Positions 6,876 to 14,433 of a stretch of DNA of 21,219 nucleotides are shown in pieces. Each line of letters opens with the position of its first letter. Within the stretch, counting starts at the first letter, position 1. The stretch is from a virus: positions 1 through 21,219 of the IMG/VR virus record IMGVR_UViG_3300007520_000094. The stretch is one strand, 5' to 3'. The position numbers and the translations under genes were made by a program. The notes beneath the pieces were generated by a model that did not search any database, was not told the DNA's origin, and worked only from the letters and a program-made list of their open reading frames with translations.

Positions 6876-6904
6876 TACCCTGCCATGATGGCAGGGTATT
6901 TTTG
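6876..6904 (+). terminator. Intrinsic terminator
   Basis: TACCCTGCCA and its exact complement TGGCAGGGTA pair around a TGA loop (6876-6898), followed at once by TTTTTG. It ends the DUF4468-like transcript 29 bases after its stop codon. Confidence 0.85.
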
Positions 6905-6908
6905 TTGT

Positions 6909-7130
6909 ATGGCCTACGTTCGTGACAATTACATCAAGAAAGCCCAGTTCATCCGAGAGGTTTACCTCAGCGTGAAGGAGGAGGATATACCAGATACGAG
7001 AATCGTAAGGCATGTATTCCCGAAGTTCAACATCTTTTTGAACTATCGCCAGTGGATGAATATTAAGAGTATGAAGATCAACCGGAGCGAGGAAGAGGTT
7101 GATCCGAGCCAGCTGGTTCTTTTCAATTAA
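6909..7130 (+). CDS. Small conserved-looking phage protein
   Basis: This 73-residue protein begins MAYVRDNYIKKAQFIREVY. The in-frame ATG at 6873 would place the terminator stem inside the coding sequence, so I chose ATG 6909, which begins only 4 bases past the terminator T-run. The VFPKFNIFLNYRQWMNIKSMK core, with many aromatic and basic residues, looks like a compact helical protein that may bind nucleic acid. No family is assigned. Confidence 0.5.
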   Translation: MAYVRDNYIKKAQFIREVYLSVKEEDIPDTRIVRHVFPKFNIFLNYRQWMNIKSMKINRSEEEVDPSQLVLFN

Positions 7131-7132
7131 TA

Positions 7133-7204
7133 GACCTGCCAGGTTTTAGAAACCTGGCAGGTCTTGAGCAATAGGTTTTGAAAACCTGCCAGGTCTTGAG
7201 CAAT
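7133..7204. repeat. Tandem 32-bp palindromic repeat
   Basis: GACCTGCCAGGTTT (7133-7146) pairs exactly with 7150-7163. A 32-base unit (7141-7172) is then repeated at 7173-7204 with few differences, and a partial third copy starts after it. The same element family, with GACCTGACAGG arms, lies inside the portal gene at 10263-10295. There are no spacers of different sequence, so it is not a CRISPR array. Confidence 0.9.
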
Positions 7205-7230
7205 AGGTTAGTGGTTTAGTATATGGAAAA

Positions 7231-7259
7231 CCCCGGGGTGATAGCTTCGGGGATTTTTT
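7231..7259 (+). terminator. Probable intrinsic terminator
   Basis: CCCCG (7231-7235) pairs with CGGGG (7248-7252), followed by ATTTTTT. It separates the repeat region and upstream gene from the DUF551-like gene. Confidence 0.6.
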
Positions 7260-7284
7260 ACGAGAAAATGTTTAAATTGAAACT

Positions 7285-7935
7285 ATGAAACTGCCACAGG
7301 AAAAAGTAGAAGACATCTTAAATATTCTAAGAGAGCATCTTCAAGATGCGGTTGCCACAGGAAAAGAAGTGACTATTAACGAAACTTCTTATGAGGAGAA
7401 ACTACCCTCTATTGAAGGAGTTCCTTTTTCTGGAAAGGAATGGATTGGCAATGAAATCTCATTTTTAATAGGTCGAAGAGGATTTATACCACCTCCTAAC
7501 TTAGATCATCCGCCAATCAAGGTTGGTAGATACGATGAAAATGGTGACATAATACCCTCTAGTAAATTTGACTTAAGGGATTTACCTAATATTTATACCT
7601 TTCAATTAGATGGAGGAGAAAACTTGAAGCTATTTCAGGAATGGTTCAATAATCAACCCCCAAATACTTATCCTGAAGGTTGGGATGGAATAATTCCATA
7701 TGAAGCTATTGTAGATTTTCTAAAACAACATGATCCAGAAGGCTGGATAAGCGTAGAAGAGAGATTGCCGGAATTTGACGTTAATGTTTTGGTTTTGGGA
7801 AAAGATGGCAGCAAATCAATTAGGCATTTACCAAAGCCAATAGAAGGTGAAAACTACGCAGGAAACGATGGCAGAACCTGGTATCCTCAAGGATGGTCAG
7901 TAGGTTGGACTTCTCATTGGAGACCGATCCAATAG
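7285..7935 (+). CDS. DUF551-like phage protein
   Basis: This is a 216-residue protein. The last 65 residues fit the DUF551 pattern of phage proteins: WISVEERLPEFDVNVLVLG near the start of the domain and WTSHWRPI at the very end. The N-terminal 150 residues contain a helical opening (EKVEDILNILREHLQDAV) and a middle part I do not recognise. DUF551 has no assigned activity. The gene is AT-rich compared with neighbours and is bounded by two terminators, like a stand-alone accessory gene. Confidence 0.6.
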   Translation: MKLPQEKVEDILNILREHLQDAVATGKEVTINETSYEEKLPSIEGVPFSGKEWIGNEISFLIGRRGFIPPPNLDHPPIKVGRYDENGDIIPSSKFDLRDLPNIYTFQLDGGENLKLFQEWFNNQPPNTYPEGWDGIIPYEAIVDFLKQHDPEGWISVEERLPEFDVNVLVLGKDGSKSIRHLPKPIEGENYAGNDGRTWYPQGWSVGWTSHWRPIQ

Positions 7936-7941
7936 ATATAA

Positions 7942-7974
7942 AAAAAGACCCGACTCACAGAGCCGGGTCTTTTT
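7942..7974. terminator. Bidirectional terminator
   Basis: AAAAAGACCCG (7942-7952) pairs with CGGGTCTTTTT (7964-7974). With A-runs and T-runs on both sides it can stop transcription from the DUF551-like gene (+) and from the leftward head-gene block (-), whose last gene ends at 7997. Confidence 0.9.
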
Positions 7975-7996
7975 AGTTGTTTAATCACCAAAAATA

Positions 7997-8236
7997 TCAT
8001 CTCGCACTGTCATCCACGAATACCAGGTCAAAGGGCATATCCACGATCTTGATCCGGTCAGGACGTTCATACTCCATTTGGTTGATGCGCTTCATCGGTC
8101 CACAGGTGCATAGCCTTAGCCCTTGAAATTTCCTGTACACTTCCTTTACTGTGCCATAGTAGGCCAATGCCATTTCCCGATATTCGGGAGGGCTTTTTTT
8201 ATCACCACTTACGGTGATGTTTTGGATTATCACCAT
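7997..8236 (-). CDS. Truncated duplicate of the adjacent tail gene
   Basis: This 79-residue product aligns with the last 80 or so residues of the gene just upstream (8247-8684). Shared segments are YYG-x-VK-x-VY, QMEY-RPDRIKI-DMPF and the identical ending DDSAR. The N-terminal half is missing. It thus looks like a tandem partial duplication, possibly still translated from ATG 8236 (an in-frame TTG lies at 8242). A short palindrome (8175-8189) lies where the copies diverge most. Whether it has any function is unknown. It is the last gene before the convergent terminator. Confidence 0.55.
   Translation of the reverse strand: MVIIQNITVSGDKKSPPEYREMALAYYGTVKEVYRKFQGLRLCTCGPMKRINQMEYERPDRIKIVDMPFDLVFVDDSAR
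8175..8189. repeat. Short palindrome in coding DNA
   Basis: TCCCGA and TCGGGA flank TAT inside the duplicate tail gene. It resembles the CTCCCGATAGC palindrome at 17790-17809 and encodes PEYRE there on the minus strand. Confidence 0.6.
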
Positions 8237-8246
8237 TTTCAAATTT

Positions 8247-8684
8247 TTAGCGGGCGCTATCGTCTAAGAAATTGGTTTCAAAGGGCATGTCCAAGATCTT
8301 GATCCGATCAGGACGGGCATATTCCATTTGGCTTTTTCTCTTCAGTGGCGTGGTGCCGATGCGCTGTCCCTGAAGGGCGATATAAACCGATTTGACTATA
8401 CCGTAGTATCGCAATGCTCGAGTCCGATAGTTGGGAGCGGTTTTGACGCTCGTTTCTCCCATGTAGTCAAATGCCAGCTTGACATTGATGATCACCTTGG
8501 GTTTCTGCACTCTATTGCCCAGGTCATTGGTATCAGGCAAATCAATACTGATGAGGGCACAGGGAAAAGCCACAGCTGGACGCTGATCACTATCGAGCTG
8601 TCCAAAATCCATATCTATCCACTTGATGCCAGGCACGCCGTTGATGAGGTCGGCTACTTCTAGGAATATTTGATCGATGTCCAT
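8247..8684 (-). CDS. Tail-terminator-like / minor tail protein
   Basis: This 145-residue protein follows the gpG-like gene with a 2-base gap. In Mu-like phages a protein of this size at this place helps close the tail or join head and tail. The beginning (IDQIFLEVADLINGVPGIKWIDMDFGQL) and the AVAFPCALISIDLP strand are compatible with the tail terminator fold. The match to a known family is weak, so the name comes mostly from position. A shortened copy follows it. Confidence 0.5.
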   Translation of the reverse strand: MDIDQIFLEVADLINGVPGIKWIDMDFGQLDSDQRPAVAFPCALISIDLPDTNDLGNRVQKPKVIINVKLAFDYMGETSVKTAPNYRTRALRYYGIVKSVYIALQGQRIGTTPLKRKSQMEYARPDRIKILDMPFETNFLDDSAR

Positions 8685-8686
8685 AA

Positions 8687-9229
8687 TTATTTGATTTGAA
8701 ATTTTACTTTGATACGCTCCATGATGATCACATTCAGTTCTTTGGCATAGCCCATGTATTGCCGCTGTGGCATGTTGACGGTGTAGGCTTTGAAGGTTAA
8801 TCCTTTGCCTGCCGTGGTGCCTTTTTTGTACAATCCCATGCCTCCAAAGGCCTTAGATTTTGCGCCTTTCGTATAGCGGTTTCGGATGAAGAGCTCCGAC
8901 CGTGCAGCCCGATTGATCGTCCCGCCTTCATTGTGGATTCGCGCATAGGGAGTTCTGCTATTTCCCCCATTGAAGGTCACCCGGTCAGGCTTGATCGTCC
9001 CGGATATCGAGTTGAGCAGCTTGGAAGATTTCACCATGAGCGAACCGCCCTTTGGCTTATACTTCTTGCTGTGCGGTGCCCAGGCTACGCCGTCAAATGC
9101 TTTTCGGGTGAAGCTTCCTTTGAAGTACTCCACGCCAGATTGACGGATGATGGCAGGGACATCCTTGTCCACGAAGCCATTGAGCTTTCGAAAGAATTGG
9201 TCTATCTGTGCCTGTGCCTTATTTGCCAT
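8687..9229 (-). CDS. Phage virion morphogenesis protein (gpG-like)
   Basis: This 180-residue protein matches the phage virion morphogenesis family (Mu gpG, P2 gpS), thought to act in tail completion. Seen in order: an N-terminal helix (IDQFFRKLNGFV), FKGSFTRKAFDGVAW, a basic stretch with KKYKPKGGSLMVKSSKLLNSI, YARIHNEGGTI, and the late PQRQYMGYAKEL motif. These are the signatures of the family. The start overlaps the end of the portal gene by 11 bases, so translation is coupled. Confidence 0.85.
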   Translation of the reverse strand: MANKAQAQIDQFFRKLNGFVDKDVPAIIRQSGVEYFKGSFTRKAFDGVAWAPHSKKYKPKGGSLMVKSSKLLNSISGTIKPDRVTFNGGNSRTPYARIHNEGGTINRAARSELFIRNRYTKGAKSKAFGGMGLYKKGTTAGKGLTFKAYTVNMPQRQYMGYAKELNVIIMERIKVKFQIK

Positions 9230-11753
9230 CGCTGAGAAGCATTCCTTTGCGTTTGGATTCCACCGCTTTGATTTTCCTCCAGAGCAGAATATTCAGCTCT
9301 GAATCTTCCTGCTGAGCGATCACCTGAAAGATCTCCTCTTTGTAGTAGCTGAAATAAGTCAGCTGATATCCGGCTTTCTTATCCTGCATCCATACTTCAG
9401 TAGGATTGCTGAGCGTGTCCTTCAGTGCTTCTAGCAGCTCCTCACCTTTGGTACTTCCCGTTGGGAAATTCAGAGCTCTATCCTTGTGATCGGTCAGAAT
9501 TGGTTTTCCCTTCAGCACTGGCAGTCCAGCTATGAAGTCACCAATTGCCTGCTTTCCTATTGGGATTTCTTTTGTAGCTGCTGTCAATAGGCTATCAGAT
9601 AATTGTAGTCCATAGTCGGTAGCGGTCAGCTCATTCAGGAGTTTCTTAGTTTCCGTCAGATTCTTCCCGGCTATGTACTGCTGATTGGCAGTGAAGACTT
9701 CGCCTGTCACGGATCTATTCACGCCAAAGCCCTGGCTTGCTGCTTTCGCAAATTGATCTGAAGCAAAGTAGGTGTCAGCTCTAGCTTCCATCGCTGCAAA
9801 GTCCACGTCAGCGACTTCACTTGCCATCCTCGCAACTACATAGCATCTACAGTTCCAGCCATTAGGCGGAAATAGTTTCGCCCAAGCTGGGTGATTGGCA
9901 GGCAAGATCAACCCTTCTAATTTGGCATGCTCCTCACGGACTGCATTGTCTCCGACGGTCTTATATTCCCAGTAAGGAAACGTCTCCACATCCTCCATGA
10001 GATTATGAAAGTTGGTAGCAGCTTCACCTACGAGTGTTGCCGTATCGAACTCAGTCTTAAGCCAGGCATCATTCCACACGTCACCGATTCGCTTTGCATT
10101 CATCTTGAATATGTCGTAGCTCTTCGCGTTGCGGAAAGCTTCATTCAAGGCTTGCACTTCAGCCAGTGTTTTCCCCGCGGAAAAGCGATGCAAATTCAAC
10201 TCGAAGCTCGTCAGGAGATGCGGGTCATCCATGCCGTAGGTGAAGTCAAAAACTAGGTTACCAGACCTGACAGGTTTTGAAAACCTGTCAGGTCTCTGCA
10301 TTCCAAGCGTAATATTTTTCCCGTCAAGCCCTGCATTCAGTCCTTTGATCAGCGTTCGGCTGGTGTCCCAAAACAAATCCGCATCAAATCCCGCTTTGCC
10401 TTTTGCGGCTCCTATTCGCTCAATCAGTGCCTCACTTTTTACCCCCTCCGACTCCCCCTGAAGGGTGAGAGAATCGTGCATGTGGTGAGCTCCGCAACAT
10501 GCCCCGTCCTGCGGGGCTCTCAGAAAAAAATCACCTCCCCCATCTCCCCCTCCGGCTCCCCCTGGAGGGGGAGGGACTGCCTTGGCAAGAGCTAAGGCTA
10601 GTGTCGTAGTCAGATCAGTCTGCACTTTGGCAGCTGTCACTTCCACGCCAAACTTCTCCTTGATCCATTCCGGATCAAAGTCAAAGTATCCAAGAAGTCC
10701 ATGGACAAACTTCCAAAGCTGTGCTACATCTTCCGCTTCATCAAATTCGAAGCTTAAGCCTTCAGGTAAGACCCCATGCTTTACCAGCGCTGGGATGATG
10801 GTCTCATTCCAGGCCTCCTCCAGCATAGCCATGTCAGACTGCACTAACAGCCAAAGCATTTCCATAGATACTTCGTCCTTAGCCCGTGCTCCATTCTGCG
10901 TATCCTGACCAATCATACCGCCACTTAGCAGGTTGCATATCTTCGCACCGCAATGCTTCAAAAGGCTGTTATACACGTCACCGTTCGTGCTTGCGCCTTT
11001 GGCAAAGTCAAATTCTTCCGTCTCATCAATAATAAACCAAGCAGCCGAACCCATGTCCCGCATCATCGTCTCTGCTCTTTTCAGCATGGTAGCATCTTGG
11101 GTGTTGGTCTTCAGCACACGTGGTGGAATCCCGTAGATCTCGCAGAGCTCCGACCAGCAGGATTCAGCAAATCGGGTGAACAATGCCGGAGCTACCAGCT
11201 TATTCATGAGCCCCAGAGTCTTGGAGTTGAACTCCAGTATCCAAGTGCCGAATTCGGCAAGCTCTCTATACTTGATCGATTTGGAGGTGTCTCCATATTC
11301 TGGATAGAACAATCCTGTCTGTGGTACCACGTTATAGCGTGGAATCTTTTCCGCTGTCAGCTTGGATTCAGTTCCGTTTTTCTGAAACGAAAGCTCTACC
11401 AGGTTGTAGCCGAAAAGAATCGAATCCAAGGCTGAATTCGTCAGACTCCTATACAGCGGATTTTTCTTCAGGATCTTGGTAGCTTCCTCATCGATGTCAC
11501 CGTTTGCTTTCTTCAGGGAAAAAGAGGAACTGAAGACTTGATTCTTTCTATTATTCCACTGGCTGGAAAGCAAGGTGTCCAACTCACATTCATCAAAGAC
11601 CAACTGAATTGCCCAGTTTTGGGGCTGCTCGCCCATACGTGCCATGTTCAGACCGGTGTTCCAGGACTTCATGTCCATACGGGTTCGGCTGATTGTTTTT
11701 GGTACCCAAGGCAGGTAGCTTTTCCCGACTTTGGCGTTTTGGTTTTCTGACAT
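9219..11753 (-). CDS. Portal-MuF fusion with C-terminal PBECR-like domain
   Basis: The 844-residue product joins three parts. Residues about 1-392 resemble the DUF935 (Mu gp29) portal: WAIQLVFDECELDTLLSSQW, LLVQSDMAMLEEAWNETII. Residues about 440-650 contain a MuF (gp30) head morphogenesis domain ending in the NGWNCRCYVVARM motif near 630. Residues about 730-835 (NPTEVWMQDKKAGYQLTYF and following) resemble the PBECR group of barnase/EndoU/colicin-like RNases. In Mu, portal and F are separate genes. Two repeat insertions lie in frame: a Gly/Pro-rich linker (393-437) at the portal-MuF junction and RPDRFSKPVRS (486-497). The portal ring feeds DNA into the capsid, and MuF proteins are packaged in virions. 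The toxin reading is an inference from the C-terminal pattern. Confidence 0.85.
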   Translation of the reverse strand: MSENQNAKVGKSYLPWVPKTISRTRMDMKSWNTGLNMARMGEQPQNWAIQLVFDECELDTLLSSQWNNRKNQVFSSSFSLKKANGDIDEEATKILKKNPLYRSLTNSALDSILFGYNLVELSFQKNGTESKLTAEKIPRYNVVPQTGLFYPEYGDTSKSIKYRELAEFGTWILEFNSKTLGLMNKLVAPALFTRFAESCWSELCEIYGIPPRVLKTNTQDATMLKRAETMMRDMGSAAWFIIDETEEFDFAKGASTNGDVYNSLLKHCGAKICNLLSGGMIGQDTQNGARAKDEVSMEMLWLLVQSDMAMLEEAWNETIIPALVKHGVLPEGLSFEFDEAEDVAQLWKFVHGLLGYFDFDPEWIKEKFGVEVTAAKVQTDLTTTLALALAKAVPPPPGGAGGGDGGGDFFLRAPQDGACCGAHHMHDSLTLQGESEGVKSEALIERIGAAKGKAGFDADLFWDTSRTLIKGLNAGLDGKNITLGMQRPDRFSKPVRSGNLVFDFTYGMDDPHLLTSFELNLHRFSAGKTLAEVQALNEAFRNAKSYDIFKMNAKRIGDVWNDAWLKTEFDTATLVGEAATNFHNLMEDVETFPYWEYKTVGDNAVREEHAKLEGLILPANHPAWAKLFPPNGWNCRCYVVARMASEVADVDFAAMEARADTYFASDQFAKAASQGFGVNRSVTGEVFTANQQYIAGKNLTETKKLLNELTATDYGLQLSDSLLTAATKEIPIGKQAIGDFIAGLPVLKGKPILTDHKDRALNFPTGSTKGEELLEALKDTLSNPTEVWMQDKKAGYQLTYFSYYKEEIFQVIAQQEDSELNILLWRKIKAVESKRKGMLLSDGK
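10263..10295. repeat. 33-bp palindrome translated inside the portal gene
   Basis: AGACCTGACAGGTTTT (10263-10278) pairs exactly with 10280-10295 around a single base. The total length, 33, is a multiple of three and encodes RPDRFSKPVRS on the minus strand. It belongs to the same family as the tandem repeat at 7133-7204. Confidence 0.95.
10442..10576. repeat. GC-rich repeat cluster inside the portal gene
   Basis: About 135 bases contain CTCCCCCT/AGGGGGAG arms (10556-10573), a GCCCCG/CGGGGC hairpin (10501-10517) and several CCCCCT-rich stretches of the type often found between Bacteroidota genes. It is translated as a Gly/Pro/Cys/His linker of about 45 residues between portal and MuF domains. 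Boundaries are approximate. Confidence 0.75.
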
Positions 11754-11755
11754 GA

Positions 11756-12175
11756 TTAGTATCCGTAATGGTTGAACTTAGGATTAGAGCCTGTTCGGAA
11801 CGGTTTGTCTGATACTTCCGCTTCCAGGAGTGGCCATCCTGCTTGGATGTTTGCCCGGATGTCCTTCAGCTCGTGAAGTGCCGCGGTGTATCTTCGCTCA
11901 GCTAGATCGAGATCCACCGTCACATTGGCCACTGCGATGAAGTGCCACTTGGCGATATCCTTCACGTAGGTGATCAGGTTCGAATACTTCTTCTTCTCCT
12001 CTGCATCCGTAGTATCGAAGATGGTAGCCGTGTTATACCTGGACAGGTATTGCGAAGCCTGGAGAATCGCCGAGTCGAGTGCTTCCTGCACATTGGAATC
12101 ATCGTCCCGGCTGATCACATCCATGCCCTCGGGATAGATGTGGGTGGAAAGGTCTAAGATTGATATTAATGGCAT
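11756..12175 (-). CDS. gp36-like head-tail connector protein (DUF1320-like)
   Basis: This 139-residue helical protein is positioned just before the portal gene (2-base gap). Features are a short N-terminal ISILDLSTHIY segment, a helix with VQEALDSAILQASQYLSRY, then YSNLITYVKDIAKWHFIAVANV and a C-terminal RYTAALHELKDI helix. This is the pattern of Mu gp36/DUF1320 and similar connector proteins that attach below the portal. Order among the head genes supports the assignment, though the sequence match is moderate. Confidence 0.65.
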   Translation of the reverse strand: MPLISILDLSTHIYPEGMDVISRDDDSNVQEALDSAILQASQYLSRYNTATIFDTTDAEEKKKYSNLITYVKDIAKWHFIAVANVTVDLDLAERRYTAALHELKDIRANIQAGWPLLEAEVSDKPFRTGSNPKFNHYGY

Positions 12176-12185
12176 TTTTAATTAG

Positions 12186-12365
12186 TTAGAATAGTGATTC
12201 GACGTAGATCCAGCATTTGCCGGTCTTTTCGTTGGTGAGTTTCAGGCCTTCTTTTTCGGCATATTCCACCGCATTGGCGGGGGCTGTCTCGATGTCTACC
12301 AACATTCCGCCTCTGGACCGGAGGTGGTACATGATTTTGTTAAGGCTAGTTTGTTTGGTATTCAT
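12186..12365 (-). CDS. Small hypothetical protein (59 aa)
   Basis: An intact 59-codon frame runs MNTKQTSLNKIMYHLRSRGG and continues to the stop at 12186. The composition (VDIETAPANAVEYAEKEGLK, then KCWIYVESLF) looks like real coding DNA with a helix and an ending strand. It fills the gap between the large terminase and the connector gene on the same strand, with 10 bases before the next start. No family is recognised. The short length makes it easy to miss. Confidence 0.6.
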   Translation of the reverse strand: MNTKQTSLNKIMYHLRSRGGMLVDIETAPANAVEYAEKEGLKLTNEKTGKCWIYVESLF

Positions 12366-12382
12366 AAGACTGATTTATTTAG

Positions 12383-12432
12383 AACCCTCGACGGGTTTTA
12401 AACCCTTGGAGGGTTGTCAACCCTTGGAGGGT
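12383..12432. repeat. Palindromic and direct repeats between genes
   Basis: AACCCTTGGAGGGT occurs at 12401-12414 and again at 12419-12432. An imperfect inverted arm (AACCCTCGACGGGTTT, two mismatches) lies at 12383-12398. It is placed just after the large terminase stop on the minus strand and before the 59-residue gene. It is another Bacteroidota-type intergenic palindrome and could form a hairpin in the head-gene transcript. Confidence 0.85.
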
Positions 12433-12436
12433 AAGA

Positions 12437-14005
12437 TTAATAATGGTTATCCGATCGGGAGCCTATCACGTAGGTGGATTCCCGGTGAGCTGTGCGCCTG
12501 TTCACATTCGTGAATGCGCCATGCACGGCATCGGGGCCGTCATCATGTGCCTGTGAGCCTTTCTCAAATGCCAGGAATTGATTGATCAGTTCGAGTTGAT
12601 CTACTGTCTGGTAGTCATCGTTGAAGAAGACCATGTGCTTTTCGAAGAATCCAAGTAAGGACTCGATCCGGTCGAACTTGTCACCCTTGGTACTTTTATC
12701 AGGCCTGACGGGGATGTAGAATCCCCGCTGATCACCCTCCATGTCGAAGTCATTGGTGAACTCATCCATTGCAAAGAGCCCTTCGATCAGGTAGCGAATG
12801 TTTTGCTTTCCCAGATCGAGCAATTCATACATATCATAGAGCCATCTGGCGACATCCGAGCGGCTCTTTTGCCGGAGATACACCAGGAGGATATGAAATT
12901 CCCTGCCCTTTTTCCCTACCAAAACCATCGCCTTGAAGTCACCATTTGCCTTGTAGGATAAATCGCCGTAAAAGCAGAGCGCCTCGTAGTCGCGCATAAA
13001 GTACGGAGACTTATAAAGCATGTCCTTTGACTTAAAGACCTTCCCTTCCTCAATGTGGACGTGCATGTATTCACGCATAAAGGAGCGGTACGGCATATGT
13101 TCATACTTGTCTCTCCAGTGTGCTGCACTTCCCTGCTCTGGCCACTCGGGTTCAAAATCCGTCGTGTCCTTTACGGCACATACCCGGAATACTTCAAAGT
13201 AGGTTCTTGACTTCCTGCCAGACATTTGCTGCTTGGCCAGTTGCTCCAAGAAATAGACCCGCAAACGGTTGGTGATGGAATTCCGGTGGAAGTTATTGTT
13301 GGCGAAAATGAATCGGTTGGTTGCATCTTCATCAGCCGCAAAACAGCCCCACACGTCCTCAGTCATGAAGTCCAACGCCTCACGCATCAGGCGGTCATTG
13401 TTCACATGCTTTTTGCTATCGACGTCATCGACTACGATGTAATCGGGACGGTCGGCATCTTCTCTAGATCCTCGCGGATCCTGCCCAAAACCTATAGCAG
13501 CGAATCGAACGCCATCCGTGGTAAGGAAAGAGCCTGAAGCCCAATCTCCATACTGTGCTTTCTCACCGTAATCATTCTTCAAACGGTTGTTATGGGTGAG
13601 CTGAGATTGGACACCTCCAAGAAGCCTGTTTGCTTTCTCCTCAGTCTGACCGATAAGGAGCATGTACCTCAGGTCATTTTTTGCCAGGTAGAGAAATAGC
13701 GGGATACCCATATCTATATGCACAGATTTGCCAGCACCTCGGAACATCTCAGCCAGTAGGCGAATGCTTTTGTTGTCCACGATCAGCCCGGCAAGTCTCT
13801 TATGAAACCATGCGGACTTCTTTTTGGCAAAGTTGGGAAAGTAGTATTCGAACCACTTGATGTAATCCTTTTCCAGCGTCTGAATCCTACGCACTTTCCT
13901 CTCTGGTAGCTCGTGGATATCCACGGTCGTAGCCTTGGAGATACGGGCGCAATGCTTGTCGTAGTCCGAGAGCAATCGGAGATATTTCCTATTCTCGATG
14001 CTCAT
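12437..14005 (-). CDS. Terminase large subunit
   Basis: This 522-residue DNA packaging motor has the expected ATPase and nuclease parts. A Walker A-like motif lies at residues 84-94 (LAEMFRGAGKS), Walker B at 189-194 (YIVVDD), and a coupling motif at about 233-238 (IFANNN). The RNase H-like nuclease has Asp348 in FYGDLSY, Glu408 in YLIEGLF and the late HDDGPDAVHG motif near 487-496. The protein pumps DNA into the prohead through the portal and cuts it. The start overlaps the small-subunit stop as TAATG. Length is typical for Mu-like terminases. No insertions are seen in it. Confidence 0.95.
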   Translation of the reverse strand: MSIENRKYLRLLSDYDKHCARISKATTVDIHELPERKVRRIQTLEKDYIKWFEYYFPNFAKKKSAWFHKRLAGLIVDNKSIRLLAEMFRGAGKSVHIDMGIPLFLYLAKNDLRYMLLIGQTEEKANRLLGGVQSQLTHNNRLKNDYGEKAQYGDWASGSFLTTDGVRFAAIGFGQDPRGSREDADRPDYIVVDDVDSKKHVNNDRLMREALDFMTEDVWGCFAADEDATNRFIFANNNFHRNSITNRLRVYFLEQLAKQQMSGRKSRTYFEVFRVCAVKDTTDFEPEWPEQGSAAHWRDKYEHMPYRSFMREYMHVHIEEGKVFKSKDMLYKSPYFMRDYEALCFYGDLSYKANGDFKAMVLVGKKGREFHILLVYLRQKSRSDVARWLYDMYELLDLGKQNIRYLIEGLFAMDEFTNDFDMEGDQRGFYIPVRPDKSTKGDKFDRIESLLGFFEKHMVFFNDDYQTVDQLELINQFLAFEKGSQAHDDGPDAVHGAFTNVNRRTAHRESTYVIGSRSDNHY

Positions 14006-14433
14006 TAGGATTCCAGGTTAATGCGGTGGATGAGGAACTGCTTGTGATGATGGGTGCACTTGATCGCAAAGGCGGGGTCATCTTCGGATATGAAGTTGTC
14101 CAGGTCTTTCAGAATCTTGGCCACTACGGCCGGATCAGCTTTCTTCTCTACTTTTTCAAGTGCAGACATGAGCTTGGATATCCCGTCGGCGGGAAGCTTG
14201 GCAGGGTTGCCCTGAGCCACAGATAGCAGCTCCTGCTGTAGGAGTTGTTTGATCTTCACGGGTGACGCGTGATAGTCCAGGCGTTTGGATTCCCAGTCGT
14301 CTTTTTGGCTCCAGTCCCCAATAGTCTTCTCAGTCACACTGAATAGCTCGGCGATTTCTTTCTTGGTAGCGGCGAAATTCTCCACATACCAATCCATAGC
14401 CTGTTGTCTGATTTTGTCCTTTTTCCCTGCCAT
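14005..14433 (-). CDS. Putative terminase small subunit, HTH
   Basis: This is a 142-residue protein. Residues about 15-50 form a helix-turn-helix (AATKKEIAELFSVTEKTIGDW) as in the DNA-recognising part of small terminase subunits, and the rest is helical (ISKLMSALEKVEKKADPAVV). The position directly before the large subunit with a 1-base overlap supports the role: it would bind phage DNA and recruit the motor. It is the first gene of the leftward block, so its upstream region (14434-14571) should hold the promoter for packaging and head genes. Confidence 0.7.
   Translation of the reverse strand: MAGKKDKIRQQAMDWYVENFAATKKEIAELFSVTEKTIGDWSQKDDWESKRLDYHASPVKIKQLLQQELLSVAQGNPAKLPADGISKLMSALEKVEKKADPAVVAKILKDLDNFISEDDPAFAIKCTHHHKQFLIHRINLES

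Noticed and set aside
7133-7204. CRISPR-like tandem repeat
   Set aside because: Only two units with no unique spacers between them; the unit is itself palindromic and matches an intergenic repeat family.
10953-11435. Long open frame on the + strand opposite the portal gene
   Set aside because: It lies fully antisense to a well-supported portal domain and has low-complexity shadow composition; no domain or start context supports it.
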